Below, piece by piece: positions 1 through 6,536 of a stretch of 22,529 nt of DNA. Position 1 is the first letter of the stretch, and every line of letters starts with the position of its first letter. Under the pieces are notes generated by a model that searched no databases, was not told where the DNA came from, and saw only the letters and a list, made by a program, of their open reading frames with translations. The position numbers and the translations under genes were made by a program. Location of the stretch: the NCBI GenBank assembly GCA_028712845.1, contig JAQTPO010000015.1:1-22529 (forward strand), given 5' to 3'. The stretch comes from Dehalococcoidales bacterium. Lineage in GTDB: Bacteria; Chloroflexota; Dehalococcoidia; Dehalococcoidales; Fen-1064.

Positions 1-2
1 TG

Positions 3-197
3 GCACTAGTTGGCTGTCAGGTGGCTTGCGCTAAAAAAACTATTGAACATGCCGGACTAAAAGTAACGGACTGGATTTGCGTGACCAATGAAGGAATCAG
101 CAAAAGTCATGAGTTTATGATGGATTTAGAGCAGATTGAACTTATTGAGAAACGCACGAAGGAATCTCTCGCAAAATCACTATCTGTTGGGCTTTAA
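3..197 (+). CDS. DGC-domain putative zinc-binding protein, C-terminal part
   Basis: This is the last 64 codons of an ORF that enters from the left edge in frame 3 and ends at TAA 195-197. The segment begins ALVGCQVACAKKTIEHAGL, which matches the C-terminal Cys block that I know from DGC-domain proteins (usually DGCPVACAKK). Here the Asp of the DGC triplet is Val. It continues with a typical VTNEGISK stretch and a charged tail. The biochemical role of the family is not established; these small Cys-rich proteins are thought to bind metal and often sit beside redox, arsenic or mercury genes. It lies 41 bp upstream of a MoaD-like gene on the same strand and is probably in the same operon as arsC. 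The N-terminus and its Cys residues are outside the window. Confidence 0.7.
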   Translation, partial: ALVGCQVACAKKTIEHAGLKVTDWICVTNEGISKSHEFMMDLEQIELIEKRTKESLAKSLSVGL

Positions 198-238
198 GAA
201 CAATCTAATTCTGCTAGTCGGCGGGAAAAGGAGGCAAG

Positions 239-427
239 ATGCGTATAAAACTACGGCTCTGTCAGATTTTATCATACTATGCAGATAACCGACAATTAGT
301 TGAGGTTAATGGGAATACCGTTAGCGAGTGTCTCAATAATCTTGCCACACAGTTTCCTGATATTAGAAAGATGATGGAAACAGTTAAAGAAGGTGATGAG
401 CTTAAATTAATATTTCATATGGGTTGA
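239..427 (+). CDS. Shortened MoaD/ThiS-like beta-grasp protein
   Basis: A 62-residue ORF with a strong ribosome binding site (AAAGGAGG, about 6 nt before ATG). The N-terminal half reads like the MoaD/ThiS ubiquitin fold: an opening strand MRIKLRL, then VEVNGNTVSECLNNLATQFPDIRK. The C-terminus VKEGDELKLIF matches the KDGDEV.I strand just before the diglycine tail of that family. It is odd in two ways. Family members are usually about 80-95 residues, and the stretch between FPDIRKMM and VKEGDEL is missing. The protein also ends HMG, not GG. The C-terminal Gly-Gly is what is adenylated or thiocarboxylated in MoaD and ThiS, so normal sulfur-carrier chemistry is doubtful. It may be a decaying copy or a reshaped variant used within the arsenic operon. 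Confidence 0.6.
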   Translation: MRIKLRLCQILSYYADNRQLVEVNGNTVSECLNNLATQFPDIRKMMETVKEGDELKLIFHMG

Positions 428-478
428 TGAGGGTAACATTATGGCTGGTTCAGCCATATTAAGAAGGTGGTCTAACAC

Positions 479-880
479 TTGAACAAGGCAGTGCTTTTTG
501 TATGTGTGCACAATTCTGGTAGGAGCCAGATGGCTGAGGCTTTCTTCAATCAGTTGGCAAAAGGAAATGCTCTTGCCATTTCGGCGGGGACTCAACCTGC
601 TGATAAAGTAAATCCGGTGGTTGTTGAGGCAATGAGAGAAATTGGCATGGATATCAGTGGTAATAAACCCAAAGTGCTTACGATGGACATGGTAGAGCAA
701 GCAGATAAGATGGTTACAATGGGTTGCGGCGCAGAAACAGGAGCTACCTGTCCGGCAAGCTTCATCGAGACCGAAGACTGGGCACTTGAAGACCCAAAAG
801 GAAAATCGATTGAGCCGGTCAGAAAAATACGGGACGAGATAAAGGCAAGAGTTGCCAAAATGCTGGAAGGGATTCATTAG
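479..880 (+). CDS. arsC: Arsenate reductase, thioredoxin-coupled (LMW-PTP fold)
   Basis: Reduces arsenate to arsenite in the cytoplasm. The 133-residue product has the low-molecular-weight phosphatase loop C9-VHNSG-R15 followed by SQMAEA. The two further Cys expected of thioredoxin-linked ArsC lie at about C83 (in MGCG) and C91 (in CP). The late motif DWALEDPKGKS is also typical. Length is normal for the family. The start is TTG at 479, supported by an AAGAAGGTGG ribosome binding site about 10 nt upstream; no better start is in frame. It is followed after 6 bp by the thioredoxin-like lipoprotein gene, so the two are co-transcribed. The arsenite exporter that completes detoxification is ACR3 at 2942. 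The family identity is clear from motifs; the in vivo reductant is inferred. Confidence 0.93.
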   Translation: MNKAVLFVCVHNSGRSQMAEAFFNQLAKGNALAISAGTQPADKVNPVVVEAMREIGMDISGNKPKVLTMDMVEQADKMVTMGCGAETGATCPASFIETEDWALEDPKGKSIEPVRKIRDEIKARVAKMLEGIH

Positions 881-886
881 GAGGGC

Positions 887-1348
887 ATGTTGGGAACTGT
901 GAGATATATCTTAATATTAGCAGGTACGTTGTCAATATTTATGATGTTAATTAGTTGTCAGTCATCTGAAGTAAGAACAACCCTCCCATTTACAATACCG
1001 CCCACAGGGAGTACAACAACTCAATCACAACAACCCTTGGTCGTAGATAATCTGGGCGCAGTCATCAAGAGTGGTGTTCCAGTTATTGCTGAGTTCGGAC
1101 GAGGGACGTGTATTCCCTGTAAAGAGATGAAACCAATTCTGGAAAATCTCGCAGTAGAATGCAAAGGTAAACTTTATGTAGCGATAATTAGTGTGGATGA
1201 ATATTATAATCTTGCCGTTCAGAGTAAGATTATGGCAATACCCACCCAGATATTTTATGATGGCAACGGTAAAGAAGTAGCTCGGCACATAGGCTTTTGG
1301 CCCAAGGAAGAGATTGTTACGCAACTTAAGAAAATGGGGATAGATTAA
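887..1348 (+). CDS. Thioredoxin-family lipoprotein
   Basis: A 153-residue protein. Residues 1-23 form a hydrophobic signal segment ending LISC, a lipobox with Cys24 as the likely lipidation site, followed by a Ser/Thr/Pro-rich linker to about residue 55. The thioredoxin domain follows, with active site C75-IP-C78 in the context GRGTCIPCKEMKP and the later cis-Pro region MAIPTQIFYDGNGKEV. The protein should sit outside the cytoplasmic membrane, with its disulfide facing out. The ribosome binding site AGGAGGG sits just before ATG 887. Its stop codon is directly followed by the ccdA start. This pairing suggests that CcdA delivers electrons to it. A cytoplasmic ArsC could not be its direct substrate, so the target is unknown. 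Confidence 0.88.
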   Translation: MLGTVRYILILAGTLSIFMMLISCQSSEVRTTLPFTIPPTGSTTTQSQQPLVVDNLGAVIKSGVPVIAEFGRGTCIPCKEMKPILENLAVECKGKLYVAIISVDEYYNLAVQSKIMAIPTQIFYDGNGKEVARHIGFWPKEEIVTQLKKMGID

Positions 1349-2044
1349 TTGGAAGGTTTAGTCAACACTATCGGAGACCTCATCAATAACCAGGCATGGC
1401 TGGCATTCCCCGCGTGCTTTTTCGGTGGCATAATATCCAGCGCCAGTCCTTGTGTTCTGGCAATGATACCGCTGGTTATTGGCTACGTTGGGGGTCATGC
1501 TGAAGGCTCGCAGAAGAAAGCTATCCAGTATTCGCTAATGTTTACGTTGGGACTAACCATCACCTTCACTATTTTGGGGGTAATAGCCGGAGCACTGGGC
1601 AGACTCTTTGGTGATGTCGGAGGATTCTGGAAATATATCCTGCCACCAATCGCTATCCTGCTGGGATTGTATCTACTGTTTTCTGACAAGTTGAACTTAA
1701 ATATAGGTTTATCACAACGATTTTTGCCCAAGAAAAAAGCATTGCTGGGTGCTTTTTTGGTTGGCCTTTTCTTCGGAATAATAGCTTCTCCCTGTGCCAC
1801 ACCAGTGCTGGGAGTGATATTAACTTTTGCGGCTACTAAACAACAGATTGTCTATAGTGGCGGTTTACTTCTTGCCTATGCACTAGGACACTGGATTTTG
1901 GTACTCGGAGTTGGTATTTCTGCGGGATTTGCCCAGAAGGTGCTAGCCTCCAGGAGCATCGCTAATTTCTCCAGCTACTCCAGAAAGGTGGCTGGGGTTG
2001 TTTTAATCGGGGTGGGTGTATATCTTATCACTTCTTTGCTTTAA
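1349..2044 (+). CDS. ccdA: CcdA-family transmembrane thiol electron carrier
   Basis: A 231-residue membrane protein of the CcdA/DsbD-beta family, which moves reducing equivalents from cytoplasmic thioredoxin to extracytoplasmic thiols. The family Cys appear in two pseudo-repeated helices: SASPCVLAMIPLVIGYVGG near residue 30 and ASPCATPVLGVI near residue 150. Six hydrophobic segments are visible. The start is TTG at 1349, abutting the TAA of the lipoprotein thioredoxin gene with no spacer, which implies translational coupling; GGGGAT lies about 8 nt upstream. Although CcdA is best known for cytochrome c maturation, no cytochrome or heme-lyase genes are nearby. Here it more likely serves the neighbouring thioredoxin. 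Confidence 0.92.
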   Translation: MEGLVNTIGDLINNQAWLAFPACFFGGIISSASPCVLAMIPLVIGYVGGHAEGSQKKAIQYSLMFTLGLTITFTILGVIAGALGRLFGDVGGFWKYILPPIAILLGLYLLFSDKLNLNIGLSQRFLPKKKALLGAFLVGLFFGIIASPCATPVLGVILTFAATKQQIVYSGGLLLAYALGHWILVLGVGISAGFAQKVLASRSIANFSSYSRKVAGVVLIGVGVYLITSLL

Positions 2045-2077
2045 TTTATGCAAATATTATCAAAAGAGGTACGTGCT

Positions 2078-2401
2078 ATGGCAGTTTGCTGGGTGAAAGC
2101 CGGCATATGTGGAACAGAGACAACCATTGAGATAACAAAAACCTCCCAGACAAAAGTGTGCGTTTCATTCGTCACTACCTGCGAGCATATACAGGCTCTT
2201 GCAAAAGAACTTACAGAATTGGACATCGGCAGTGAGATGACGAAGCCAATGAATGAGACGTTGACTTATATCATAGCTACCAAATACCTATGCCGCACAA
2301 GTTGTGTCGTACCGTCAGCCATCCTGAAAGCAATGGAAGTTTCGGCTGGTCTATTCTTGCCAGAATCATGTGCTATAGAGTTTGTTCAAGGAGCGGTGTA
2401 G
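2078..2401 (+). CDS. Small Cys-rich conserved-type protein in the ars operon
   Basis: About 107 residues when started at ATG 2078, which has AAGAGG about 8 nt upstream; an in-frame ATG at 2048 lacks a good ribosome binding site. Cys residues occur in AVCWVKAGICG, TTCEHIQALAKEL and KYLCRTSCVVPSAILKAMEVSAG, with one more near the C-terminus. I recall this layout (AGICG, then TxCEHI, then CxVPxAILKAxEVxAGL) from an uncharacterised family in anaerobes, possibly the one labelled DUF6951, but that label is unverified. There are no signal peptide or membrane segments, so it is probably cytoplasmic. It follows ccdA by 33 bp. Position and Cys content suggest a metal- or metalloid-binding or thiol role; that is inference only. 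Confidence 0.7.
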   Translation: MAVCWVKAGICGTETTIEITKTSQTKVCVSFVTTCEHIQALAKELTELDIGSEMTKPMNETLTYIIATKYLCRTSCVVPSAILKAMEVSAGLFLPESCAIEFVQGAV

Positions 2402-2460
2402 AAATACTATATGTCAAGCACTTCTCAATAGGAAAAATTAATCTGTACGATGGGGGTACT

Positions 2461-2679
2461 ATGTTAGAAATGAGAAAGACCGCCGTTTCTTTCGATGAGA
2501 GAGACCTGATGGAGTTGGAGAGAATCGTCACAGATGGCGATGAAAAAGAGGCGTTGCGGTTTGTGAAGAAATCAGTTTACGACCGCATCAACAATGCCCA
2601 GCAGAGCAGGCTGAAGTCGCATCTGGATACGGGCGGCGACCCGACCAAGCAGTTCAAAGGACAGAACAGGGCAGGATGA
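2461..2679 (+). CDS. Small charged hypothetical protein (72 aa)
   Basis: Starts at ATG 2461 (MLEMRKTAVSFDERDL) behind a GGGGGT ribosome binding site; the longer in-frame ORF from 2290 overlaps the preceding gene out of frame and is not credible upstream of 2461. The protein is acidic and basic by turns, with two predicted helices (DLMELERIVTDGDEKEALRFVKKSVYDRI and the region after it), no Cys, and a Gly/Lys tail ending KGQNRAG. No membrane segment. I do not recognise a named family. Its stop codon abuts the start of the dispersed repeat block that separates it from acr3, so it appears to be the last gene before that insertion. Confidence 0.55.
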   Translation: MLEMRKTAVSFDERDLMELERIVTDGDEKEALRFVKKSVYDRINNAQQSRLKSHLDTGGDPTKQFKGQNRAG

Positions 2680-2782
2680 AGGGGACTAGATTCTTCACTT
2701 CGTTCAGAATAACAGGATGGTTAGATACATCAGTACACTTAAGGTGTCCTGTACATTTGTCCGCTGAAAGCGTCCAAAGTAT

Positions 2783-2815
2783 GACATTGCGATGTCAGTA
2801 CGACGCTGCGGCGTC
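2783..2815. repeat. Pair of 14-nt mini-hairpins at 19-nt spacing
   Basis: GACATTGCGATGTC (2783-2796) and GACGCTGCGGCGTC (2802-2815) are both perfect 5-bp stems around a TGCG loop. They start exactly 19 nt apart, with AGTAC between them. The second is C(UGCG)G in RNA, which is a UNCG-type tetraloop. The same design recurs at 6485-6517 with other stem bases. Confidence 0.75.
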
Positions 2816-2828
2816 GGGTGGGAACTGG

Positions 2829-2848
2829 ATTCCGACTTACGTCGGAAT
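2829..2848. repeat. ATTCC-type palindromic repeat, variant stem
   Basis: ATTCCGACTTACGTCGGAAT is an 8-bp perfect stem around TTAC. It belongs to the family at 6162, 7596 and 11191, whose stem is ATTCCTGC. Here the inner pairs are changed on both arms, so pairing is kept. Confidence 0.8.
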
Positions 2849-2860
2849 GGAATATTGAGT

Positions 2861-2923
2861 AGGCTGGGAGATTCTTCGCGGAGTTTATCCTGAGTCATCC
2901 AGAACGAAGGGCTCAGAATGACA
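2861..2923. repeat. Dispersed repeat (copy A) reaching into the acr3 leader
   Basis: About 60 bp, from AGGCTGGGAGATTCTTC through GAGTCATCCAGAACGAAGG to CAGAATGACA. A near-identical copy is at 10989-11052 with only about five differences by eye. It contains ATG 2918, an in-frame but probably false start for acr3. Confidence 0.8.
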
Positions 2924-2941
2924 ATGGAGGTAACATCAACG

Positions 2942-4003
2942 TTGAGTAAACAGGTAACTGAAGTATGTGCACCGCGGCTTTCATTTGTGGACCGGTTTTT
3001 GACACTGTGGATATTCCTGGCGATGGGAATCGGCGTGGGACTGGGGTATTTCGTCCCGCAGGTCGGTGAGGCGGTCAACAAGCTCTCCATCGGGACGACA
3101 TCCATCCCGATTGCCATCGGGCTCATCCTGATGATGTACCCGCCGCTGGCGAAAGTAAAGTATGAAGAACTGCCGAAGTTTTTCCGCAACTGGCGTGTGC
3201 TGGCACTTTCATTGATACAGAACTGGCTGATAGGGCCGATTTTGATGTTCTTCCTTGCCATCCTTTTCCTGCGCAATTACCCCGACTACATGGTGGGGCT
3301 GATTATGATAGGGCTGGCGCGCTGTATCGCGATGGTCATCGTGTGGTGTGAACTGGCGCGAGGCGATAATGAGTATTCCGCCGGACTGGTGGCTTTCAAC
3401 GCCATTTTTCAGATGGTCTTTTACTCGATTTTCGCATTCATCTTCATTACCGTCCTGCCGCCGTTGTTCGGTTTGAAAGGGATGGTCGTCCATGTCAGCA
3501 TCTGGCAGGTCGCGCAGAGTGTTTTGATATACCTCGGGATTCCGTTTTTCGGCGGGATGCTGACCCGTTTTATCCTTCTGCGCAGCAAGGGCAAGGAGTG
3601 GTACGAGACCAAATTCATCCCCAAAATCAGCCCCATCACGCTCATCGCCCTGCTCTTCACCATCGTCGTCATGTTCTCCCTCAAGGGTGATATTATCGTC
3701 CAGTTGCCGCTGGACGTGGTACGCATCGCGATTCCGCTGCTCATCTATTTCGTGGTGATGTTCTTCGTCTCGTTCTATATGGGGAGAAGGCTGAGCGGCG
3801 ACTACCGCAAGACGGTGACCATTGCGTTCCATGCATCCGGCAATAACTTCGAGCTGGCAATCGCGGTGGCGGTGGGCGTGTTCGGCATCAGTTCCGGACA
3901 GGCATTTACGGCAGTCATAGGGCCGCTGGTGGAGGTGCCCGCACTGCTGGCGCTGGTCAACGTGGCGCTGTGGTTCCAGAGAAAGCTAAGCTGGAAGAGT
4001 TAA
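2942..4003 (+). CDS. acr3: ACR3-family arsenite efflux permease
   Basis: A membrane exporter of arsenite with ten hydrophobic segments, about 353 residues. Diagnostic features are the [20 protein letters not shown] segment, containing the Cys needed for arsenite transport in characterised ACR3 proteins, and [15 protein letters not shown] followed by [17 protein letters not shown] near the C-terminus. I place the start at TTG 2942, with GGAGG at 2926-2930. An in-frame ATG at 2918 would add eight residues but lies inside a dispersed repeat whose other copy at 10989 is non-coding. It is on the same strand as arsC but separated from it by two small genes and about 260 bp of repeats. It may therefore need its own promoter or depend on read-through. 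Function is well supported. Confidence 0.93.
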   Translation: MSKQVTEVCAPRLSFVDRFLTLWIFLAMGIGVGLGYFVPQVGEAVNKLSIGTTSIPIAIGLILMMYPPLAKVKYEELPKFFRNWRVLALSLIQNWLIGPILMFFLAILFLRNYPDYMVGLIMIGLARCIAMVIVWCELARGDNEYSAGLVAFNAIFQMVFYSIFAFIFITVLPPLFGLKGMVVHVSIWQVAQSVLIYLGIPFFGGMLTRFILLRSKGKEWYETKFIPKISPITLIALLFTIVVMFSLKGDIIVQLPLDVVRIAIPLLIYFVVMFFVSFYMGRRLSGDYRKTVTIAFHASGNNFELAIAVAVGVFGISSGQAFTAVIGPLVEVPALLALVNVALWFQRKLSWKS

Positions 4004-4023
4004 ATAGCGGTCAGATATGAATT

Positions 4024-4041
4024 GAGGTTTAAGTAAACCTC
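4024..4041. terminator. Perfect hairpin between convergent genes
   Basis: GAGGTTTA and TAAACCTC form an 8-bp stem with a very small loop, in the 63-bp gap between the stops of acr3 (plus) and the DUF262 gene (minus). There is no clear T-run on either side, so it is at best a weak bidirectional terminator or a transcript-end stabiliser. Confidence 0.45.
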
Positions 4042-4066
4042 TCAGTATTGAGGCTATCCTAAAAGG

Positions 4067-5149
4067 CTATGATTCTTGCAGTTCAGATGGAGATACTCCA
4101 ACAAATGATGCAAAACGTGAAAGTAATATCTGATATCTCCCTATTTGGCTCTCTTTACTGTTCACACTTCGATCCATGAAATCGAATCTAAGTAACTCAT
4201 CATCTACATTAGGTACTCTATCTTTTGACTTTCTTCTATTTTTCACACGTTCATTTTTAAACATCACAAGAAACTCTCGAATTCTCGGGCGATATCGCTC
4301 ACTAGTCTCTCTAACTAGCCAATAATATACCGTGATAGGCCCTTGAGAAGTTAGCAGCGGGTCTCTGGGATTAAATATACTTACCATCCGAGTTAAATTT
4401 GTCTCTACATCACGAGCAGCATTCTCTAAGTTAAGGTTTTGAGATTGTTCTGCCGCTTGCCTAACCATCTTATCAAGTGTGCCCTTTTTCGTATCTGAAA
4501 AACCTCCGAGGAATTCGGTAAGAAGCAACTTTGCTGCAGCATTATAATCATCCAGCCTTCTTACGCTAAATCTGATCCTTGAATTGAAGAATTCATTTCT
4601 CGATATTCTCCGAATTAATTCAGGAACAGGACCTTTCATCGCGTTACGAACTTCCGCTCCCGTCAGAGATTTACTACTTTTATTTAATCTCACGAATAAA
4701 TCATTAATTTTCCCAGGGTCATCTGTAATCACACTTACCATTGGTAACGGGAAATTATCAAACTTTCGAGCTATTTTAGGGTAGTTTGCTTGCAAATCTT
4801 TGTAACTCAAACCTGCCAATTTTAATGTTGTATCTCTTGAGTATACAAAGTCGTTACTGAGTCTTATATTACTATCAAAAAAATCGAAAATAGCCTCGAG
4901 TCTTTGCTTGCCATCAATAACTGCATAAGCTTTGTTAGTTTTATTGAGAGGAGTATTAGTAAATGTAAAATCTGCGAAATAAAGTTTAGGTATATCATAT
5001 TCATTCAGAATTGAATCTATTAATAGAGCTTTGTCCTCATCGGACCACAACTTACCTCTTCTCTGATACTCCGCATTCATTTCTATATTTTCTCTTTCAT
5101 CATTCCACCAGCTCAGTGTTTTTGACGGTAATTGTTCAACTTTAAACAT
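4067..5149 (-). CDS. DUF262-domain protein (ParB-like nuclease fold), second gene of the FRG-DUF262 pair
   Basis: 360 residues. The N-terminal half fits DUF262, the domain of GmrS and many defence proteins: NAEYQRRGKLW near residue 25, the nucleotide or DNA-binding motif VIDGKQRLEAI at about 77-87 (family usually DGQQR), and LFVRLNKSSKSLTGAEVRNA at about 151-170. The C-terminal half is mostly helical and charged. I see no DUF1524 HNH nuclease motif of the kind found in GmrD, so this is a DUF262-only protein. It starts 2 bp after the FRG gene stop, with AAGGTG inside the end of that gene as its ribosome binding site, so translation is coupled. The AT-rich composition and position between repeat blocks suggest acquisition by transfer. 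A defence role is inferred. Confidence 0.85.
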   Translation of the reverse strand: MFKVEQLPSKTLSWWNDERENIEMNAEYQRRGKLWSDEDKALLIDSILNEYDIPKLYFADFTFTNTPLNKTNKAYAVIDGKQRLEAIFDFFDSNIRLSNDFVYSRDTTLKLAGLSYKDLQANYPKIARKFDNFPLPMVSVITDDPGKINDLFVRLNKSSKSLTGAEVRNAMKGPVPELIRRISRNEFFNSRIRFSVRRLDDYNAAAKLLLTEFLGGFSDTKKGTLDKMVRQAAEQSQNLNLENAARDVETNLTRMVSIFNPRDPLLTSQGPITVYYWLVRETSERYRPRIREFLVMFKNERVKNRRKSKDRVPNVDDELLRFDFMDRSVNSKESQIGRYQILLSRFASFVGVSPSELQES

Positions 5150-5151
5150 AT

Positions 5152-5991
5152 TTACACCTTGTACCCGTAAATCCTTTTTATTTCTTTAGCTAGTCCTTCC
5201 AAAGACGGCGATGTTATTATGTCTGTGTAGCCAAATTTTAACATGGACTCGATTAAGTCAGATATTTTCACCTTTGGAAACTCGATTTTGACCAATAAGT
5301 TTTCTGGAAAATCTGAAGTTGAATATATTTCTTCCATAGGAGTGAGAGTGGAGCCAAAGATAGAAAATACACCCCTTTGAACTGTAATGTTCGGGCTATT
5401 ATGGATACCGTACATATTTGCGGGTTCTTTTCTCATAGCTTTAAGATCACTCTGGAATTTGTATCCCCTTAGACCTAGGCTATCATCCGTAGGCAAGATA
5501 ACTCCTCCCTTCCAACGAATCGATTCCAAAACCTTTCTATTCCACTTGCATGGATCAAGTACCCAAACAGCTACATCTTCGTCGTATGTACTACGTTTAC
5601 CGATGGATGTTGAATGTGCAGCTGTTAAAGCAAAATACAAAGCAACAAATGGATTCTCAGTCCAATCTAATAACCTTGTTGGGACTCCTGCATGCCTCAT
5701 ACGAAAAAGTAACTCCCAATAGTGATCTGAGTTATTACTAAATAGTGTGATCGGCTGATTTAGATATGGGAGGCAACGCTGTTTGAATCTTTCTGTAATC
5801 TTATCCTCTAAATCCAGTAATTCTGGTATCTGCTTAATTGTAGGATGTCTGTACAATGAAGGTTGTAAAGGATAGCTGCTTTTGCCACAACCGCGAAACC
5901 ACAACTCTTCATGCCCTTTACAAAGGTCCTCAATAATACCTGTAAAAGACTTAAGGCTGCTTACATTATGCTCAATAAGTAATTTTGTCAT
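5152..5991 (-). CDS. FRG-domain protein, first gene of the FRG-DUF262 pair
   Basis: 279 residues with the FRG domain: ELWFRGCGKSSYPLQPSLYR at about 29-48, and the second block LLFRMRHAGVPTRLLDWTEN followed by PFVALYFAL at about 94-122, which is the classical continuation. The C-terminal third contains the ending SLEGLAKEIKRIYGYKV and no membrane segment. The biochemical activity of FRG domains is not settled; they occur in many phage-defence and toxin-like contexts. The ATG at 5991 has no obvious Shine-Dalgarno, and its upstream leader is very AT-rich. It is followed after 2 bp by the DUF262 gene. The product is presumably a partner or effector of the DUF262 protein; this is inference. Confidence 0.87.
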   Translation of the reverse strand: MTKLLIEHNVSSLKSFTGIIEDLCKGHEELWFRGCGKSSYPLQPSLYRHPTIKQIPELLDLEDKITERFKQRCLPYLNQPITLFSNNSDHYWELLFRMRHAGVPTRLLDWTENPFVALYFALTAAHSTSIGKRSTYDEDVAVWVLDPCKWNRKVLESIRWKGGVILPTDDSLGLRGYKFQSDLKAMRKEPANMYGIHNSPNITVQRGVFSIFGSTLTPMEEIYSTSDFPENLLVKIEFPKVKISDLIESMLKFGYTDIITSPSLEGLAKEIKRIYGYKV

Positions 5992-6034
5992 ATATATTCA
6001 ACGCACCAATTACTTTATAACCTTTTTGGGATTT

Positions 6035-6068
6035 ATTATATCACTAATGTTCATAATATCCCATTATA
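6035..6068 (-). promoter_or_regulatory. AT-rich leader with possible -10 elements for the FRG operon
   Basis: On the minus strand two exact TATAAT hexamers fall at 6068-6063 and 6040-6035, about 45-75 nt before the FRG start. No convincing -35 is at the right distance for either. In such AT-rich DNA they may be chance. Confidence 0.25.
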
Positions 6069-6161
6069 TTTAATGGCAAGCTATTGCATATCACTCTGAC
6101 TCTCTTACGCAAAGAGATAAGAGATTTAAAGTGGCTATAATTAGAGAAAGGCGTCAGATGG

Positions 6162-6181
6162 ATTCCTGCCTGCGCAGGAAT
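6162..6181. repeat. ATTCC-type palindromic repeat
   Basis: ATTCCTGCCTGCGCAGGAAT, an 8-bp stem around CTGC, flanked by GG and GACAG. The same core is at 7596-7615, with near copies at 11191-11210 and 2829-2848. Confidence 0.85.
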
Positions 6182-6211
6182 GACAGTCGGGGGAAAGTAC
6201 CAGAGCCATTC

Positions 6212-6320
6212 CCCCGATTTTCATCGGGGTCAGGATGACAAGAGGGAAATGGGTAGCGCCACTTCTCCCCCCAGTGATTGCCACGCCTCCCGATTTTGTT
6301 GGGATGGCTCGCAATGACAG
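6212..6320. repeat. CCCCGAT hairpin and GATTGCCACGCC-type repeat
   Basis: CCCCGAT (6212-6218) pairs with ATCGGGG (6223-6229) around TTTC. The region 6276-6320, from GATTGCCACGCC to GGCTCGCAATGACA, recurs at 11135-11175 with a shorter middle. Neither contains a credible gene. The minus-strand ORF across this block is repeat-derived. Confidence 0.65.
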
Positions 6321-6374
6321 TGGGGCACTTACGGTGAGGGTATCAATTAAGGTAGAATATAAAGGAAGAATTAA

Positions 6375-6478
6375 TACATCAATCTGTTGAAGATAGTCTG
6401 ATACATTTGTCCGCTGAAAGCGGCTATACATCAGTCTGTTGAAGACAGACCGATACATTTGTCCGCTGAAAGCGGCCA
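6375..6478. repeat. Tandem pair of 52-bp units with two hairpins each
   Basis: Two units (6375-6426 and 6427-6478) start TACATC and end GCTGAAAGCGGC plus two bases, differing at about six positions. Each has a constant hairpin, CCGCT-GAA-AGCGG, and a variable inverted repeat before it; in unit two this is GTCTGT-TGAAG-ACAGAC. A related single unit is at about 2726-2777, where the variable stem is instead ACAC/GTGT. Confidence 0.8.
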
Positions 6479-6484
6479 AAGTAT

Positions 6485-6517
6485 GACGCTGCGGCGTCAG
6501 TATGATGCTGTGGCATC
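6485..6517. repeat. Pair of 14-nt mini-hairpins, 19-nt spacing, before the first crotonase
   Basis: GACGCTGCGGCGTC (6485-6498) and GATGCTGTGGCATC (6504-6517) are perfect 5-bp stems with TGCG and TGTG loops. The spacer is AGTAT and the start-to-start distance is 19, as at 2783-2815. They end about 10 nt before the GGGAGGAG ribosome binding site of the crotonase gene, so they could be in its mRNA leader. Confidence 0.75.
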
Positions 6518-6536
6518 ACGATGTCAGGGAGGAGAT

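Larger units (their letters stand above)
2683..2860. repeat. Composite of dispersed intergenic repeats between the ars genes and acr3
   Basis: Several repeat modules are packed here. The first (2683-2722) contains GACTAGATTCTTC and ends CAGAATAACA; its reverse complement is at about 12212-12262. The second (from about 2726) runs from TACATCAG to the small hairpin CCGCTGAAAGCG and closely resembles the 52-bp units at 6375-6478. It is followed by two mini-hairpins and by the ATTCC palindrome, listed separately. No reading frame or transposase is present. The block separates the small gene at 2461 from acr3. Confidence 0.75.

Noticed and set aside
407..877. Minus-strand ORFs opposite arsC
   Set aside because: Shadow frames of a clearly motif-supported gene on the plus strand.
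2290..2460. Long form of the small gene ending at 2679
   Set aside because: The first part overlaps the preceding gene in another frame; the start at 2461 has the ribosome binding site.
3209..3832. 207-residue minus-strand ORF rich in Asp, Glu and His
   Set aside because: Antisense to the hydrophobic acr3 coding sequence; charged composition is the usual mirror of membrane-helix codons.
6375..6478. Tandem repeat as a CRISPR array
   Set aside because: Only two contiguous 52-bp units with no spacers between them, the same unit occurs alone elsewhere, and there are no cas genes.
6141..6479. 112-residue minus-strand ORF
   Set aside because: Composed of dispersed repeats (the HSCAGRNP-type translation of the ATTCC palindrome); no ribosome binding site or family.
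6459..6536. Upstream start of the first crotonase at 6459
   Set aside because: The extra 26 codons run through the mini-hairpin repeats; the ribosome binding site and family alignment support 6537.
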